Positions 1 through 11,813 of a stretch of DNA of 64,000 nucleotides are shown here, piece by piece. This stretch comes from Romanomermis culicivorax (taxonomy: Eukaryota; Nematoda; Enoplea; Mermithida; Mermithidae), in the NCBI GenBank assembly GCA_963922205.1, contig CAWUHX010000021.1, forward strand, positions 558,001-622,000, in the 5' to 3' direction. The position numbers and the translations under genes are program-made. Each line of letters opens with the position of its first letter. Positions within the stretch are counted from its first letter, which is position 1. Below the pieces are notes generated by a model that saw only the letters and a program-made list of their open reading frames with translations, was not told where the DNA came from and ran no database searches.

Positions 1-3000
1 TTGTTGGTAGTCAAACGTAATATTCTGGAATTGTTCTAAAAAGTCCAATCCAAGAATCAGATCGACCGGTGCCCAGAAAGGAGACGTAGTCTTACACACA
101 TGGAGATGTATATCCACTCGTGTGTGTGGCTGACGGGTTCCCGGCAACATTAGCTCATACGGTCCTGAAAGAAGAGTATGTACGGCTTTACCATTGATAC
201 TCATCAATGGATTAAAGTCGTGATGCTGCTGGAAGGCCATCGCCGCCTTCGGACTCTCTTTGATCAGCGCTTTGTGAAGGCGTTGACTAATGATAGTCCG
301 TGGACAACCAGTATCAAGGAAAGCTGGAGTTTCCTTGTGGTCAACCAGTACGACAAAACACGGAGTGATCCTGTCTAACTGAGTTGGCACATCGTTCTGT
401 ACGTAATGAAAACCTACCCAACGCTGAACTTTCCGGAGGAGGCTCAACGGCGAGTATTGGCTAACAAACCGAACCTGTCTTTTCCGCAGGCGGTAGCTGA
501 GGTAATAGGAGATCCCAACGTAGATGAGAAATCCTGTACCGGCCAGTACTGCCAGGGCAATAAGTGTGTTAAAGATGAGCTGCACTGGTCCGCTCAAAAG
601 AGACTGTAAGCCCTGCATGAGGTTGTGCTGCTGACCAGTAATCACGTGGTTTGCTGCCAGACCAACACCTTCCAGTGAGGCTCTGATGTCAGTCCCTACC
701 CTTGCAACCGCCTGATACAAAGTATCTGGTTGTAGGGATAAACCAGCTGTATAGTTTACCAACCGGTTCAAGACCGCTTCAATTTGCTCAGTCTTGTAAA
801 CGTACTGTTTAAAGAAAGCAAAACTTGAAGGGGTCATGGCCAACTGATCATGAAAGAGCGCAGGAGCGTCAAAGTGAGTGACGTTGAAGCGCTGCTTCCA
901 GAACAGCTCCAATGGGATATGGCTCACATGGACCGTGCCAGATTCAGTAAACCAGCCAGAGCGATTTCGGAAAATCCCTGTAAAGTGGTGGTCACACGGC
1001 ACCTTTGGACTGAATTTAGTGAGATCTGGGCCACCGGGGGTGGCAAAATAAATGGTACCGCCGACCTGTACGGGTAGATACTTGTAACAGGTGTCTCCCA
1101 CTCGGTACGAATGATAGACATAAGTGGCGTTGACCTTTTGACACGGCCATATTGTCAGTGCTTCACCCGTAAATTCCGCCGTCAGGTCATTCCTCTGAAG
1201 GAATGCCTGGGCTCCTAGTGTGGGGTCAAAACGAAGCAACTGCCAAGTCAGATCAAGGTAGCGTTGAGCGTGAGAACACAACTCTAGCCACATGAATCGA
1301 AAATTGTTAATTTCCGACTCTTTGATCTGCTGAGCCAGGTAATTCAGTTTAGCAATGACGGGGTCAGGGACGGAGTCCTTTGCCAATCCGAATAACCTCT
1401 GGGTCAGATTAAATCTTCCGTGGATGCGTAGAAGAAGACCCTGATCCGTTCGTACTGTATTCAACCGGAGGTCAGGACACAGTCGAAATACACGAGAGTT
1501 TCCCGGGATCTTCAGGGCAACCTGCAAATCATCGATGATGATGTGGTTCCCTGATACAGACGCAGTGTAATTACCTTGTGGCCGATAATGGCACTGTGCT
1601 GTAAAGTTTGTGGCAGGCCAAACAATTACCCCGTCTAGAGTAGTGCATTGACCTGCAGTGGGACTGCATCCACCTACATCTCCTAAGGTACTTAGAGCTG
1701 TAGTGCCATCCCACGAAGCGACCTGTCCCTCCTCGATGAAAAGGTTAGTCACTGTCTTGCAGACGTCATTGCAGCACCATGAGTACATCACCTCCAGTGT
1801 TTGGTTAGTGCTATAAAAGCCAGGACGTATTTCCACGAGCTTTTGTAAACCAAACACCTTTGTGCGATGTGCTAGTGTACACGCCGCAGGCGCGAGGTGC
1901 TGAGTAGTAATGACGTCCGCAGTAATGCCCCTAGATCCGAAAAAACCAGTGTTTGTGCATACCTTACGATTCCGTAGGGTACATTTCCATGCTTTAGTCG
2001 TGATTGGATCGGAAATAGGTACATATACTGTAACATTCATGCGTCGTGGACTCCACGAAGATTTTGGTGGTTTGCATTCAACTTTTTGAGGTAACTCAAG
2101 TGGATGACCGCTTCTTGAAAGACCACAAAATTGGTATTGAGTAGCATGTGTTGCAGAGCTCATTCCTAAGAACAGTAGTGTCGCGAAGGCCCAATTTATT
2201 ACAAACAAAATATTTACAAACGGTGTCTGCAAATTTACACCAAAATTTACAGTCTTCACCCGTCGGGCGGCTTCATTCTTCGACGTCGTCGTCGTCGGAC
2301 GACGCGGGCTCCTCTCCGGGGAAGTCGATGACCAAGCCTCCTCCGGGGTGGACTTCTCGAAGAACGCCAATCTTCGGGGACCGCGGGACGGTAGCCGTCG
2401 GAAATGGCGACGCCTCGGTGACGTTGACGGCGTTGTGAACGGCGGGCAACGGTTCTCCAAAGGCGTTGGCGACCGGTTGCTGGGGCGCAATCGCCGCCAA
2501 AGTTTGGGCTCCCGTCGTCGTTGTCGTCGGTGACGTGGCAACAACTGCTGTGGGCCGCACGTTGCGACTGGCCTTTTCCACAGCGCGGCGGACGGCGTCC
2601 ACTGCTGGCGACGACGGTTCACCGTCCAACAGGATCTTGTCCACCGGGGTGGCGCGGATAGTTCCGTCGGCGATAAACTCGAGCGCCCGTCGAGCGACGT
2701 CGGGTCCCAAAATCCGCAACACCGCCGGTGCCGATAGCATGACGTCGGCGGCCGTAAGCGCCTCAACCTCGAACGGCTCCTTGAGTAGCGCCCAGGGGAG
2801 GTGCGGATGCTTTTTGGCCAAGTCGGTTGACCAAACAGCCCGCATCGCGTCGGTGACGGATGAGGAATCTGTAAGCAAGAAATCAGTAAAGCCGGAGACT
2901 TGTAAAGATATCTGTTTTGTGAACTTGAAACTTCAGAAAAAGAAGGCAGTTTACCTATCAGATTCATCGATTCCAGTTGACCGACGACCTCCAACGCGGA

Positions 3001-4614
3001 GTCCGTGGGAATTCCGGGCGGCGGTCCCTGGTTGATAACACGTGCCGGTGGCGCCGTTGTACCTTCCGTCGGTCGATACGACGCGATTACGCTGACGTCG
3101 CCAGTCGTTTTCGGTGTCGCTGACGGGTTTACGTTGACCGGCGTCGCATATTTCGGTGGTGGCGGCGGAAAAGTCGACAACGGGGTCGCCGAAACCACTG
3201 CCGTAGCTGAAAAACCAATACTGATTACACAGACAGGATAACACAGTTGTGAGCGATCCGCCAGGTGTTCAGCCAAAACTTCATCATCCAGATCAAATAA
3301 ATCTGGGTGAAGAAGACCGTCGGTAACCCCTACAGCATTATTTTGCCGTGGAGGTGACCGATATTGGTTCCCTATCCCGTGAGGAGTTGGATTAGCATAC
3401 CTCCGAAAATTTCCACTTGCCCCCTGAGGAGAATAACCAGAGTTACCAAAATTAGTCTCACCAGGCAGTGTCGAATTTCGATTGGGGCAAGCTGTTGCCC
3501 GGTGCACTCGTAATTTTCGGCAATGCGGGCAGGGTCTGTCGCATCGGTCAGTCGGGTGCGCCCTCGTTCGACAAAAATAGCAACGGCTGGCGCCGGTGGC
3601 GGAGGCGGTGCTAGGGCCGGCGCTATCGGGATTTTGCGCCCGACAAGTAGCGTCGTTGTGGGTGCAGCGTCCATGGTAGGAGCACATCTGTAGATGTGCC
3701 CCCGACGGGCGATCGCCGGCGGCCTGGACACGCGTCGACGGCGTCGATGACGGCGTCGAATTTCTCGAAGGTGGCGCCGATTGCTGAGCCGTAAGTCGCG
3801 CAACGTGAGCCGTGAGCCGGGCCATCTCCGATTGTAAACGTCGAACCTCGTCGGACGGCGTGGCCGACGGACGTTGAGTGGTGCTCCTTTGATTCGACAT
3901 TGACCTGACGTTGTCGGCGGTCCTTTGTTCTGAAGAGAAAACAGCATTAGATGGGGCAGTATACCTAATCTCATCCCGAAAAATCTGTGATTCCGCGTAA
4001 CAGGCTGCTTTGATCGTCTCTTCAAGAGTTGTGAACTCCCTGAACTTAATACTATCTCTAAGGACTGGTCTCAACCCTCTTAGAAAGATAGGTTTAATAA
4101 TAGAATCCCTAACGTCAGTCACGAGATCCGGATAAGCCACCCTGGACAGTCTCTTAAGGTGCTCAAGGTAGACTATCGCGGATTCAGTCGGCTTCTGCAG
4201 GCGATCCTGGATCAACTGCTGATGCAGATCTGAATCACGCCCTACTGGAAAGTCTCTCCTAAGAAAAGCCGTGAACTCTTCGTAGCGGGTAGGCTGCGGA
4301 GTACCACTGCTAAAGTCCCGGTAGGATGCCAGAGCAGGACCTGTGAGGCAAGACTCCAAAAACGCGATTTTATATGCATGATCGGCTTCTGTTACCCCTT
4401 GAAGTGTAAAGAAGCGGGTCAAGTGAGATATAAAATCCGTTATGGACTCACCAAAAGCACCTGAAAAGGCAGGAGGGGCCATGAAGCTGGACACAGGAGG
4501 GTGCCTTCTGCCATTCATAGCCTCTAGCTTTTGGTTGAGTGGTCCAAGGGCATTCTCAAATGCAGCTTGGACCTTATTCTCAATCTGTGAAGGTAAATCA
4601 ATTTCTGACTTCAT
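1..4614 (-). CDS. Gag / envelope-like glycoprotein / aspartic protease polyprotein of LTR element A (partial, runs off the window)
   Basis: One frame without a stop runs from ATG 4614 to base 1, 1538 codons; the upstream in-frame stop is a TAG near 4873. Residues ~50-220 resemble a Ty3-type retrotransposon Gag domain. Three zinc knuckles follow: CHHC 311-324 (C-x2-H-x4-H-x4-C), CCHC 345-358 and a near-canonical CCHC 362-376. A Pro/Thr-rich stretch leads to the 86-nt intron-like segment. After an Arg/Pro-rich section come a hydrophobic segment (799-818), an ectodomain with about 16 cysteines and about 8 N-x-S/T sequons, a transmembrane segment (~1345-1369) and an aspartic protease with DTG at 1434 and ILG at 1520. 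RT is presumably beyond the left edge. The Gag and protease assignments are by motif. The glycoprotein is called 'envelope-like' only from topology, cysteines and sequons; I recognise no fusion-protein family. Whether the full-length product is made, or Gag and glycoprotein come from differently spliced RNAs, cannot be seen here. Confidence 0.75.
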   Translation of the reverse strand, partial: MKSEIDLPSQIENKVQAAFENALGPLNQKLEAMNGRRHPPVSSFMAPPAFSGAFGESITDFISHLTRFFTLQGVTEADHAYKIAFLESCLTGPALASYRDFSSGTPQPTRYEEFTAFLRRDFPVGRDSDLHQQLIQDRLQKPTESAIVYLEHLKRLSRVAYPDLVTDVRDSIIKPIFLRGLRPVLRDSIKFREFTTLEETIKAACYAESQIFRDEIRYTAPSNAVFSSEQRTADNVRSMSNQRSTTQRPSATPSDEVRRLQSEMARLTAHVARLTAQQSAPPSRNSTPSSTPSTRVQAAGDRPSGAHLQMCSYHGRCTHNDATCRAQNPDSAGPSTASATGASRCYFCRTRAHPTDRCDRPCPHCRKLRVHRATACPNRNSTLPGETNFGNSGYSPQGASGNFRRYANPTPHGIGNQYRSPPRQNNAVGVTDGLLHPDLFDLDDEVLAEHLADRSQLCYPVCVISIGFSATAVVSATPLSTFPPPPPKYATPVNVNPSATPKTTGDVSVIASYRPTEGTTAPPARVINQGPPPGIPTDSALEVVGQLESMNLIGKLPSFSEVSSSQNRYLYKSPALLISCLQIPHPSPTRCGLFGQPTWPKSIRTSPGRYSRSRSRLRRLRPPTSCYRHRRCCGFWDPTSLDGRSSLSPTELSAPPRWTRSCWTVNRRRQQWTPSAALWKRPVATCGPQQLLPRHRRQRRREPKLWRRLRPSNRSPTPLENRCPPFTTPSTSPRRRHFRRLPSRGPRRLAFFEKSTPEEAWSSTSPERSPRRPTTTTSKNEAARRVKTVNFGVNLQTPFVNILFVINWAFATLLFLGMSSATHATQYQFCGLSRSGHPLELPQKVECKPPKSSWSPRRMNVTVYVPISDPITTKAWKCTLRNRKVCTNTGFFGSRGITADVITTQHLAPAACTLAHRTKVFGLQKLVEIRPGFYSTNQTLEVMYSWCCNDVCKTVTNLFIEEGQVASWDGTTALSTLGDVGGCSPTAGQCTTLDGVIVWPATNFTAQCHYRPQGNYTASVSGNHIIIDDLQVALKIPGNSRVFRLCPDLRLNTVRTDQGLLLRIHGRFNLTQRLFGLAKDSVPDPVIAKLNYLAQQIKESEINNFRFMWLELCSHAQRYLDLTWQLLRFDPTLGAQAFLQRNDLTAEFTGEALTIWPCQKVNATYVYHSYRVGDTCYKYLPVQVGGTIYFATPGGPDLTKFSPKVPCDHHFTGIFRNRSGWFTESGTVHVSHIPLELFWKQRFNVTHFDAPALFHDQLAMTPSSFAFFKQYVYKTEQIEAVLNRLVNYTAGLSLQPDTLYQAVARVGTDIRASLEGVGLAANHVITGQQHNLMQGLQSLLSGPVQLIFNTLIALAVLAGTGFLIYVGISYYLSYRLRKRQVRFVSQYSPLSLLRKVQRWVGFHYVQNDVPTQLDRITPCFVVLVDHKETPAFLDTGCPRTIISQRLHKALIKESPKAAMAFQQHHDFNPLMSINGKAVHTLLSGPYELMLPGTRQPHTRVDIHLHVCKTTSPFWAPVDLILGLDFLEQFQNITFDYQQ
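2273..2868 (-). CDS. Alternative C-terminal exon of element A Gag (spliced frame)
   Basis: If 2954-2869 is removed as an intron, the Gag frame (phase 1 after residue 553) continues into this exon and stops at TGA 2275-2273, giving a 751-residue Gag. The exon encodes a balanced, probably helical segment rich in Ala, Val, Leu, Asp and Glu, then a Thr/Pro-rich linker and an acidic end (four Asp, then Val-Glu-Glu). It looks more like ordinary protein than the overlapping frame, which is Arg/Pro/Trp-rich here. The same bases are therefore open in two frames for about 200 codons. The GC-rich composition makes a second open frame easier to obtain by chance, so dual use is likely but not proven. The first codons of the exon follow directly on the splice acceptor, with no ATG. 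Confidence 0.6.
2869..2954 (-). other. Predicted 86-nt intron in element A Gag
   Basis: On the minus strand the donor is TAG|GTAAAC and the acceptor TTGCTTACAG|ATT. The segment is clearly AT-rich while both flanks are GC-rich, as expected of a real intron. Its length is 2 mod 3 and it contains no in-frame stop. Retention therefore keeps Gag in frame with the glycoprotein and protease, while removal shifts into the 2868-2273 frame and terminates. Confidence 0.6.
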
Positions 4615-6425
4615 AGATGAGAATTCGTCTTCCTGTAAGGTATCTAAGACTGATGATCGTGCCTGTGAAGTTATTCGATCAAACTGAATAGAGAGGGGTT
4701 CACTTGTCCGTTTAAACTTATTACTAAGTCGACAGGAACGTCTAGGTGTCTCTATTTTGTAGAAGTAAAGTAAGAGTTACTTTTGTAATCGCGTGGCGAG
4801 GAAGCGCGGGAAGTACGAGATCGTTTGCGCGACGGCGTGTTGAGGCTGTAACGCTTGTTCTTTTCAATATCTAGCGGCCACTCAGCGATGGGGCTAGAAA
4901 AGGACAAGGTTTTTGCTCTCAGAACAGCCAGACGGAGAAATAGGTTGACTCAGAAGGGAATTTATCTGGTCACCTACGTAGGTAAAGAGGGGATAACCCT
5001 GGTGTAAAGAGAGGGGGAGGTATACCCAAACTTTAGAGATGAATGGGGCAAGACCCGGTTATTTGAACCAAAAGTATAATACATTTGAAAGAAAGTGGTG
5101 GAATTCCAAACCATAAAATTAAGGAACCGACGTGAGGGCGTACGGATAAACCCACTCAAAAGGGAATTTTATCTGGAGGTTAAGTCCGTTGTACTAGTTT
5201 ACAAACTTTGGGATATGGGAGGGCTCGTAACCGACAAAGTCCTACTCACCAGGAGTAGCGCATGGAGTAGCTTAAGAATTAATAAGTAAAGGGGGACAAC
5301 TTAAAGTAAACTTAGTGGGTGCTAATAGATAGGGACAAAATTAGTTTACAAACCAGACTACGCAAAGGGAATCGCACTATTACGCAATCGGCCTCACTCA
5401 CTAGGAGCAATTGCGAACTCTGAAAAGTGTGATGACTAGACAGGAGGATCCCGGGAGGACGTCATTCGCGTGTATGCTACAACCGTGCCCAAAAACGGGA
5501 ATGCGCGTTTTGAACAGAACGGGAACTCTCCAGGAGTATTATATACAGCTGGGGGCCGGGTTTCCATTCACTGAGATGAAGTGAGGATCGCAGGTCACCA
5601 GTTGAGATATAAGAGCACCAGGTACCAGGGTGCTATTCTGACACACTCAGTCAGTAAAAGGGCATGGGGGTCCTTGGCCCAGCTGTGCCGGTGGTGGAGG
5701 TGGGGAAATGCAGGCTTCCTCCTATGAATCGAGGCTAGGCTCAACGCATCTTGAGATCAGGGGTACAGTCTGTCTCGAATAAGTGAGTGTAAAGTGAGGA
5801 GCTAAGGCGGACTTAGTTGTAACGTGTTTAGGCGGACTCGAACACCTTCGCTTAGGCGGACTAGCGGTAATATTATGCTAAGGGACAAACCAACGGAGGC
5901 GGACTCAGGATTAAGGGCGACTCTAGTGCGGACATTATTAGGCCAGCTAACGAAGGCGTTTGAGTGTAAAGAAAGGAATACAAGGGGGTCTTTTACACCT
6001 TAGGCCCAACCAGTGGCTGTGCCGTAATTCCTGAGGAATTATTCTGGTGGGGACACTAAAGAAGATCATAGATGAGAAAGAAATGCGAGAATTTAGATAA
6101 GAAATTTACAGGAAGGTTGACAACCCTTGCAGTTGTTAGACACAGGCAGTACTGACTGCAAATGCCTAACGGTTGCGTATGTTGAACAACCAACCCAGCT
6201 GAGGCCGAGTGTAAGCTCGTTCGAACCTACAGTTAAAGCTTAGAAGAGTAGTCACGTGCTGATCCATCAGTGCCGCTACCCTTGCGGACAACTTGATCAG
6301 TGCCACGGACTGGTTGCATCTCAGGTTGCGTGAGTATGTCTACTGATGTTTCCCAGGCACCGATAGCACACAGACACAACCCTAGAACAAGAGCCGTAGG
6401 TGAGAAAATAATACTACAATCATCA
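4615..6425 (-). other. Leader of element A, no recognisable gene
   Basis: This lies between the Gag ATG and the tandem array. The Gag frame stays open upstream to a TAG near 4873, without another in-frame ATG. The rest has only short open frames. The motif GGCGGACT recurs several times around 5810-5960. I could not identify a primer binding site here. Confidence 0.4.
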
Positions 6426-7290
6426 CCTAGAACTCAAGTGGCATCTTGGAAACCCACAGTAACCCGGTGCTGACGTCAAAAGATGTGATACACACCACCA
6501 CACTCGGTGCTGACCTCAGGTAACTGGGATGTAAGTGCCATAATCTCATATTGCAGTACGTACGCCAAAAAGTAAGAGCCTGCGGCTACAAACCCTTTGC
6601 GGCAATACGGGGCATCGCCGTTGCTGACGCCAGAATAAGACTGTACAGTCTTAATTCCGATACTGGAATAGAGATTTATCATTGTGGACATCAGTAGATA
6701 GGGCCCTAGGCCAGCAACCTTGCTACGACAACACGGAGCATCGCCGTTGCTGACGTCAAAAGGTAATAGCTGAGTCTCAGTTATCCTACGACAATGATAT
6801 GAGATGCAGTTGTTGCAGACGCCAGATGTGCGGTTTGTAAGGCCTCACATCTACGAACAGCAATACGGTGCATTGCTGCTGCTGACGTCAAGGACTGAAG
6901 TCGGAATAATCGACCAATCCTAGTGCAACAACACGAGCCTCTGCTGTTGCAGACGTCAAGAGGACAGTGCCATACGGTCACCATCCTGCAATAACAACCT
7001 GTTACGTTGCCATTGCTGACGTCAGAGGTAGAGCCGGAGGGCCACCCACCCCTTAAAGCAACAGCAAGGGATGCAGCTGTTGCAGACGCAGGGGGAGGAC
7101 ACGGAGAACCATCAACCCCTTAATGACCACCTGATATGTGGGCATTGCTGACGTCAGAAGCATGACCCCGCTAGTCAAGCTTCAGTGCAACAGCAGCATG
7201 CGAGGTAGTTGCGGACGTCAGAGGTGGGGTCGCACAAGACACAACACCTCATAACAACAACCCAAATATGTAGTTGTTGCTGACGCCAGT
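6426..7290 (-). repeat. 66-bp tandem repeat array in the element A leader
   Basis: A motif TGCTGACGTCA, alternating with TGCAGACGTCA, recurs at about 6470, 6510, 6623, 6751, 6819, 6884, 6951, 7017, 7083, 7149, 7214 and 7281. From 6751 onward the spacing is 65-68 bp. Each unit also carries GCAACA and TGTTGC arms that could form a short hairpin. Alternate units hold the palindrome TGACGTCA, the classical CRE/ATF site. Strand is given relative to element A. Confidence 0.7.
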
Positions 7291-8782
7291 GGTCCCGATT
7301 AGTAACATCCTCACCACTTGCAACCACCCAGAAATAAAAAATAAAAAGAAGAAAGACGACCGTACAGTAGTGGAAAAAATAATAAGAATGACCTACTGAA
7401 GGTTTGCCAACTATGACGTATGTGTGACCGATAAAGAAAAGTTTTGTTTGTGAAAAATTTGAATAGAAGTGAAAAGAGAATGTTTTGTTTGTTTGGGTTT
7501 TTTTTTTTTTTTTTTGGTAGGAAAAAGGATAAATTTGAATTTGTTTGTTTAGAAAGTGGAAAGAAAAGGAAATGGGGTATAAGTTTTATTTATTTGAGTT
7601 GATTTTGGAGATAAGAAAATTTATTAGGTGAAAAAGTTATTTTAATTGGGTCACACGCGACGCATAGGGACGGAGAAATAAAAAGGAAAGTAAATAAAAT
7701 TAAAATTTGAGGCCCTAGAGATAAGCAATGTGATCTGCTAAGTACGGTGTTAGATGTGTCAACAGTAAAATTTTGGCTTGTTTGGCCGGAAAAATGAGCA
7801 AGTTGGCTAGTGCTCAGTGAAGATAAGAAAAGTTTTGAAAAAGTGTGTTGACACACATACCGGACACAGATAACAACTCACGACCACACTTGACGTCCAG
7901 AATCAAGAGTGGAAGGGTTACTGTACCTCGTGATCGGAGATCCCGAAACCCTCAGGGGCTGTGAAAACGTCATGGGTTGTGATACTCAAGTACCCGTACC
8001 CAGGTATACTGTAGTTAGAGTACGTGCTAATCGCAGTCATACTGTAACCAAAAAGGCCTACGGCGCTACAGTAACCTTTCCGATCACACGCAGTGAATGG
8101 AGGCCCGAAATTAGAAGAGAAAAATAGAAAGAGGAAGGAAAAATGAAAGCTCAGAGGAGAATTACGGCAGTATACTCGATTTACTCAACTCTGGGAATTT
8201 TATGACTCTTGAGGATTAAATCTGGGGAAAAATCGATACTAGAGGATTAACTAAAACTTACGGGAGTTACTATACTCATAAGGGGTTAATTACGCGCAAG
8301 AATCATTAACTTAATCACTCGTGGGGCAAATCCCGACCTACAGTAATTAAGTTTTACTCAAATGCGGTGCTATCTGAGTTGGCGTTAAACTCGAATATAA
8401 GGGCCTATTCCGACCTAAGGGGTAGTCTACCTTCTTACGGGCGTATCCACTTACATGAGGGCAAGCATTTCATCCTAAGGGTCAGTGTCCCACTTTGGAA
8501 GCGAATCAGCAGACCTGAGAAAGGTTTCCCCACTCAAGTGGCGATTCTCATGATCTGATGGAGGTTTCCCCTACTCAAATCGAAAATTTACCTAGTTAAA
8601 AGAGGTATCTCACTCAAAAGGTTAAAAGGTTCGTTCCCAAGGACTGTGGAGTCGGACTTAAAGGTCGATTTTCCAGCCTCGCCATGTCACATTAAACAGA
8701 GGTGGAGCCATGTCACATTAACTGAGTTGGTGATCAGTCACATTGACGGGCAAACCCGTACCATATCCCATAGGAAACATGG
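7291..8782 (-). other. Element A leader or LTR-internal region, no gene seen
   Basis: No coding capacity is recognisable. There is a T-run at 7500-7515 and AT-rich sequence to about 7860. From about 8690 the motif TTAATGTGACATGGC occurs twice (element orientation). It also occurs in the related fragment near 10470. The inner end of the LTR and the PBS lie somewhere in this interval or the next, but I could not place them. Confidence 0.35.
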
Positions 8783-10122
8783 CCATGACACGGTAGGTGA
8801 CATGCTGTGACCCCGTGGGGTGGCTCCAGTAATGTTCTCTGTTTCGGGAACCCAACCCAGCTGATACTACCACAGGTAAACCTATGATGTATCTCGGCCT
8901 TGTCCTGGGGTTAATGCTGTAGAATAATGGACAACGCGGCCGGGTCGGGGGTGTCAATCCCTAATCCTCATTCTACGGAATGGGGGGCGGTGCCATTCGG
9001 AGAATGGCTTACTGTAGGGGACCCGATTGTTAACCTAAATCCCCTTTTATTGGCCCTGACCTTAAGGGTCTGAGGGCTTTCTTAACTGAGGGTCCTTCCG
9101 AGGGAAAACTAGCTTAGGGGAGACTCCCACAAATAAACCCTCAACAACAATAACCCCTGAGAGGACTCACGATACTCCTTCTCAAGTTACTCGGCGCTGG
9201 GCGACGGGTTCGGGGTCAAACGCGGGGTCCTACGGACGGCGATGTGGGAACGAACTCCGAGCGATTCGGCGTGGGGATTCGGCGGCTGCTAAACGGCAGG
9301 CGGCGATCACTAACGTTTCCTCGGCGAGGGGCGACGGGTCTCTACACTAACGGCGACGGCGACGGGTTCCTACGGTCGGGTTACTGTAGGCGGCGGTGTG
9401 TATGTGTAGGTATGTAGGTCGGGGTCCGAATATGGTAATTTATTGGACGTGTGACGGCAACGCAGTTGACAACAATAAAAATATAATAAAATATATCGAC
9501 GGCGGACGCGACGTGAAGCTAAACGACGAAAAACCAGTCAGGCTCAAAGAGAGTGCCAAAAACACACAAAACATGCCCTTTTAAAGGGCTCCATAGACTA
9601 CAGTATGCCTTGGGCGGAGTTAACACTCCCCCAAGCTAACTTCTGCAGCGGAAATCGTTGCAGAAGATGCCTATGATCACATAGACATTTTCGGTTCACA
9701 ACGTTAAGCATTGGGGCGAGTTTTCACTCTCCATGCTTAACATAGGAACGTCACTAGTGAAGAATTTCAACTAGTCGTTTCACGTTGTGAAACGTCGCTA
9801 GTTTTTACTGATAAGAAGTGCACGTTGTGCTCTAATTACAGCGATGAGCTCGGAGAGCTTATCTTTAACGGAAATTCTTGACTAGCGGGCACATACCGTA
9901 GTCTACGTGTGCGATTGAAAATAATAATTCGAAACGGAAATAAATGTGCGCAAAAGCAACAGAAATAAACATAAAAAGTACACACATAAATTGCATGTAA
10001 AAAGTATAAAAACGAAACGCAAAATTGATGTAAATTACTGTAACACAAAACATAACGAAAACATAATGAAAAATTGTGATGTGAATCACGTGACGTTCGA
10101 CAAAATCCGTCGGCACGTGACA
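8783..10122 (-). mobile_element. 5' LTR region of element A
   Basis: Read on the minus strand it begins TGTCACGTGCCGACG at 10122. It matches, in reverse complement, the plus-strand sequence 62699-64000 over the full 1.3 kb available, with scattered differences. The shared sharp left end at TG marks an LTR start. The inner boundary is not visible because the right-hand copy leaves the window. Confidence 0.7.
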
Positions 10123-10140
10123 TCTTGATTTAGGGCCAAA

Positions 10141-10930
10141 AAGGGGGGTTTAGGTTTACAATCGGGCCCCCTACATTAGGTCATTCCGCAAGTGATCTTG
10201 TCCTTCATTCTCACTGAATGGGACCAGGGATTGCCACCCCTGACCTGGCGGCGTTGTTCATTACTCTACAGCAGAACCCCAGGACCGCACCAAGGTACTC
10301 TATAGGCCTTTCTATAGCCAGTACCAGCCGGGTCAGGTTCCTGAAGATGAAATAAGCGAGCCATCCAGCGGGATCACAGCATGTCACTCACAGTGACATG
10401 GCCGTTTTTCCTACCAATATGGCATGGGGTTTCCCATCAATGTGATTGGACACAATTCTACTTAATGTGACATGGCTCCATACATGCACGTGGGGGGGGG
10501 GTTTGACCCCCAGCAGACTTTGATTGACCCCCAGCAGATTCTTGCTGACCCCCAGCAGATTTGACCACCCCAGCAATGATCCAGAAGATAACAAAGGAAA
10601 ATGAGCAAGTGAGAAGAGAAAGTCATCATAAAAATGGGAATGATGCTTTAGTTGAACAATTTTTCTAAATAAAGCATACTTGAAGTCCAAAAAAGTAACA
10701 TTAAAACTTTAAAAAGTACAGTATAGGCAAATAATTTCCCATATCTGACTAATATAAAATAAAGAATATGCTACTTGGATATTACAAGACCTATCGAAGA
10801 TCTTTTTTCGTTAACAAGAACAAAAAAAATTGTATTCCACCCTCTGTCCTAGCTGACCCCCCGCAGAATTTCTATGCTGTGCATGTATGCATGGCTCCCA
10901 CTTTCGTCTAATGTGACACATGCCACGTGG
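10141..10930 (+). mobile_element. Diverged LTR fragment related to element A, inverted, interrupted by a MITE
   Basis: 10141-10478 is similar in plus orientation to 63760-64000 and to the reverse complement of roughly 8690-9050. Shared features are a GTTTAGGTT start, a GGGATTG segment, a GGTCACAGCATG-like segment and AATGTGACATGGCTC. It is split at 10478 by the 10479-10889 MITE and resumes at 10898 for a short distance. It sits 18 bp from the LTR of element A in opposite orientation. Confidence 0.55.
10479..10889. mobile_element. hAT-type MITE, family K (411 bp)
   Basis: Ends CATACATGCACG and GTGCATGTATG form terminal inverted repeats. An exact 8-bp target duplication CATGGCTC lies at 10471-10478 and 10890-10897. 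The interior has TGACCCCCAGCAGA repeated three times near 10503-10560. A related copy is at about 58688-58984. Confidence 0.75.
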
Positions 10931-11490
10931 ACCGAAATTCGATTGATCACAGATATCGTGACCTTTTTTTATACAGAAACAGTTCTATCAAAGTTGCACG
11001 CACGGGGTTGTTTCTTTGATTTTGGATTCCCTGCTGTACGGAAAAATTCAGCATTTATGCGTTAGCAGTACAAAGTTTCCACTCCGTTGGTAAATGTGTG
11101 TCAAATCAAACTTTCTTTTTGACTGCTGCTGCGTTTGTCATTTCAAAGTGAATGGGCTATTATCGAAGAATCGCGACGATAACAATGATTATTGATGAAA
11201 ATTAACAATTTTTCTATGTCACTTGTAAACGAGAAAATATATTTTTTCTCATTGACAGCCAGGAATAAAAGCTTTTTTCTGTGTTGAGCTCATTTCCTGG
11301 CGCAATCTTCAGGCAGAGCTCAGGCTGATAAACGGAAATTTTTTGTCAGTATCATGCACGAAGTTGTCTTACGGAGTCGGAGCGGGTAAAAACATTCTAG
11401 TCTCAAAACAGCAAGTTTTTACTGATACTGTTTCAGCGGACACGGGCACCAGCTACACTAAATACTGTATTGGTATTTCTGTCCACATCG
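10931..11490. other. Intergenic, no feature recognised
   Basis: Only short open frames. No similarity to other parts of the window was noticed. Confidence 0.4.
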
Positions 11491-11813
11491 GGGCCTGGTT
11501 TATTTCCATTTGCACCACCGTTTTTTCCCTCAAATGGGGTCTTTTGAGGAAAAAAATTTCGAAATGAGGAAAAAAATTTTGGGTATGGTTCTCATTGAGG
11601 AAAAAATTTTGGGGAATTCAAAACCGAAAAGATGCGTTTTGGTGGACTTGAAAGAGTCAAAATCTCAAACTTCGCGCCGGTCATGGGTATAATCTTAACT
11701 ATTTTCTATCAGGCGCGGCCGTTAGCATATCTACTCCGACTTACTAATTAATTCTCAACAGTTTCCATCAATCAAGTTAGCTCGTCTCATTTTCTAATCG
11801 TTAACATTCATCA
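11491..11813. repeat. Dispersed repeat family G, first copy (left part)
   Basis: It contains the run 'GAGGAAAAAATTTT...GGTATGGTTCTCATT' and a TCATGGGTATAATC segment, both shared with 32760-32940. The following GTTAGCATATCTA...CAAGTTAGCTCG portion is shared with 32950-33003 plus 33741-33790. It is a moderately old repeat with no coding capacity, and it is the host of the two insertions that follow. Confidence 0.5.

Noticed and set aside
2466-3035. 189-codon plus-strand frame over the Gag region
   Set aside because: Antisense of GC-rich Gag coding sequence, with no recognisable protein features.
3935-3970. A second intron in element A Gag (GGTATACTG ... TTTTCTCTTCAG)
   Set aside because: It would be about 35 nt, shorter than functional animal introns, and the sequence is in frame and protein-like without splicing.
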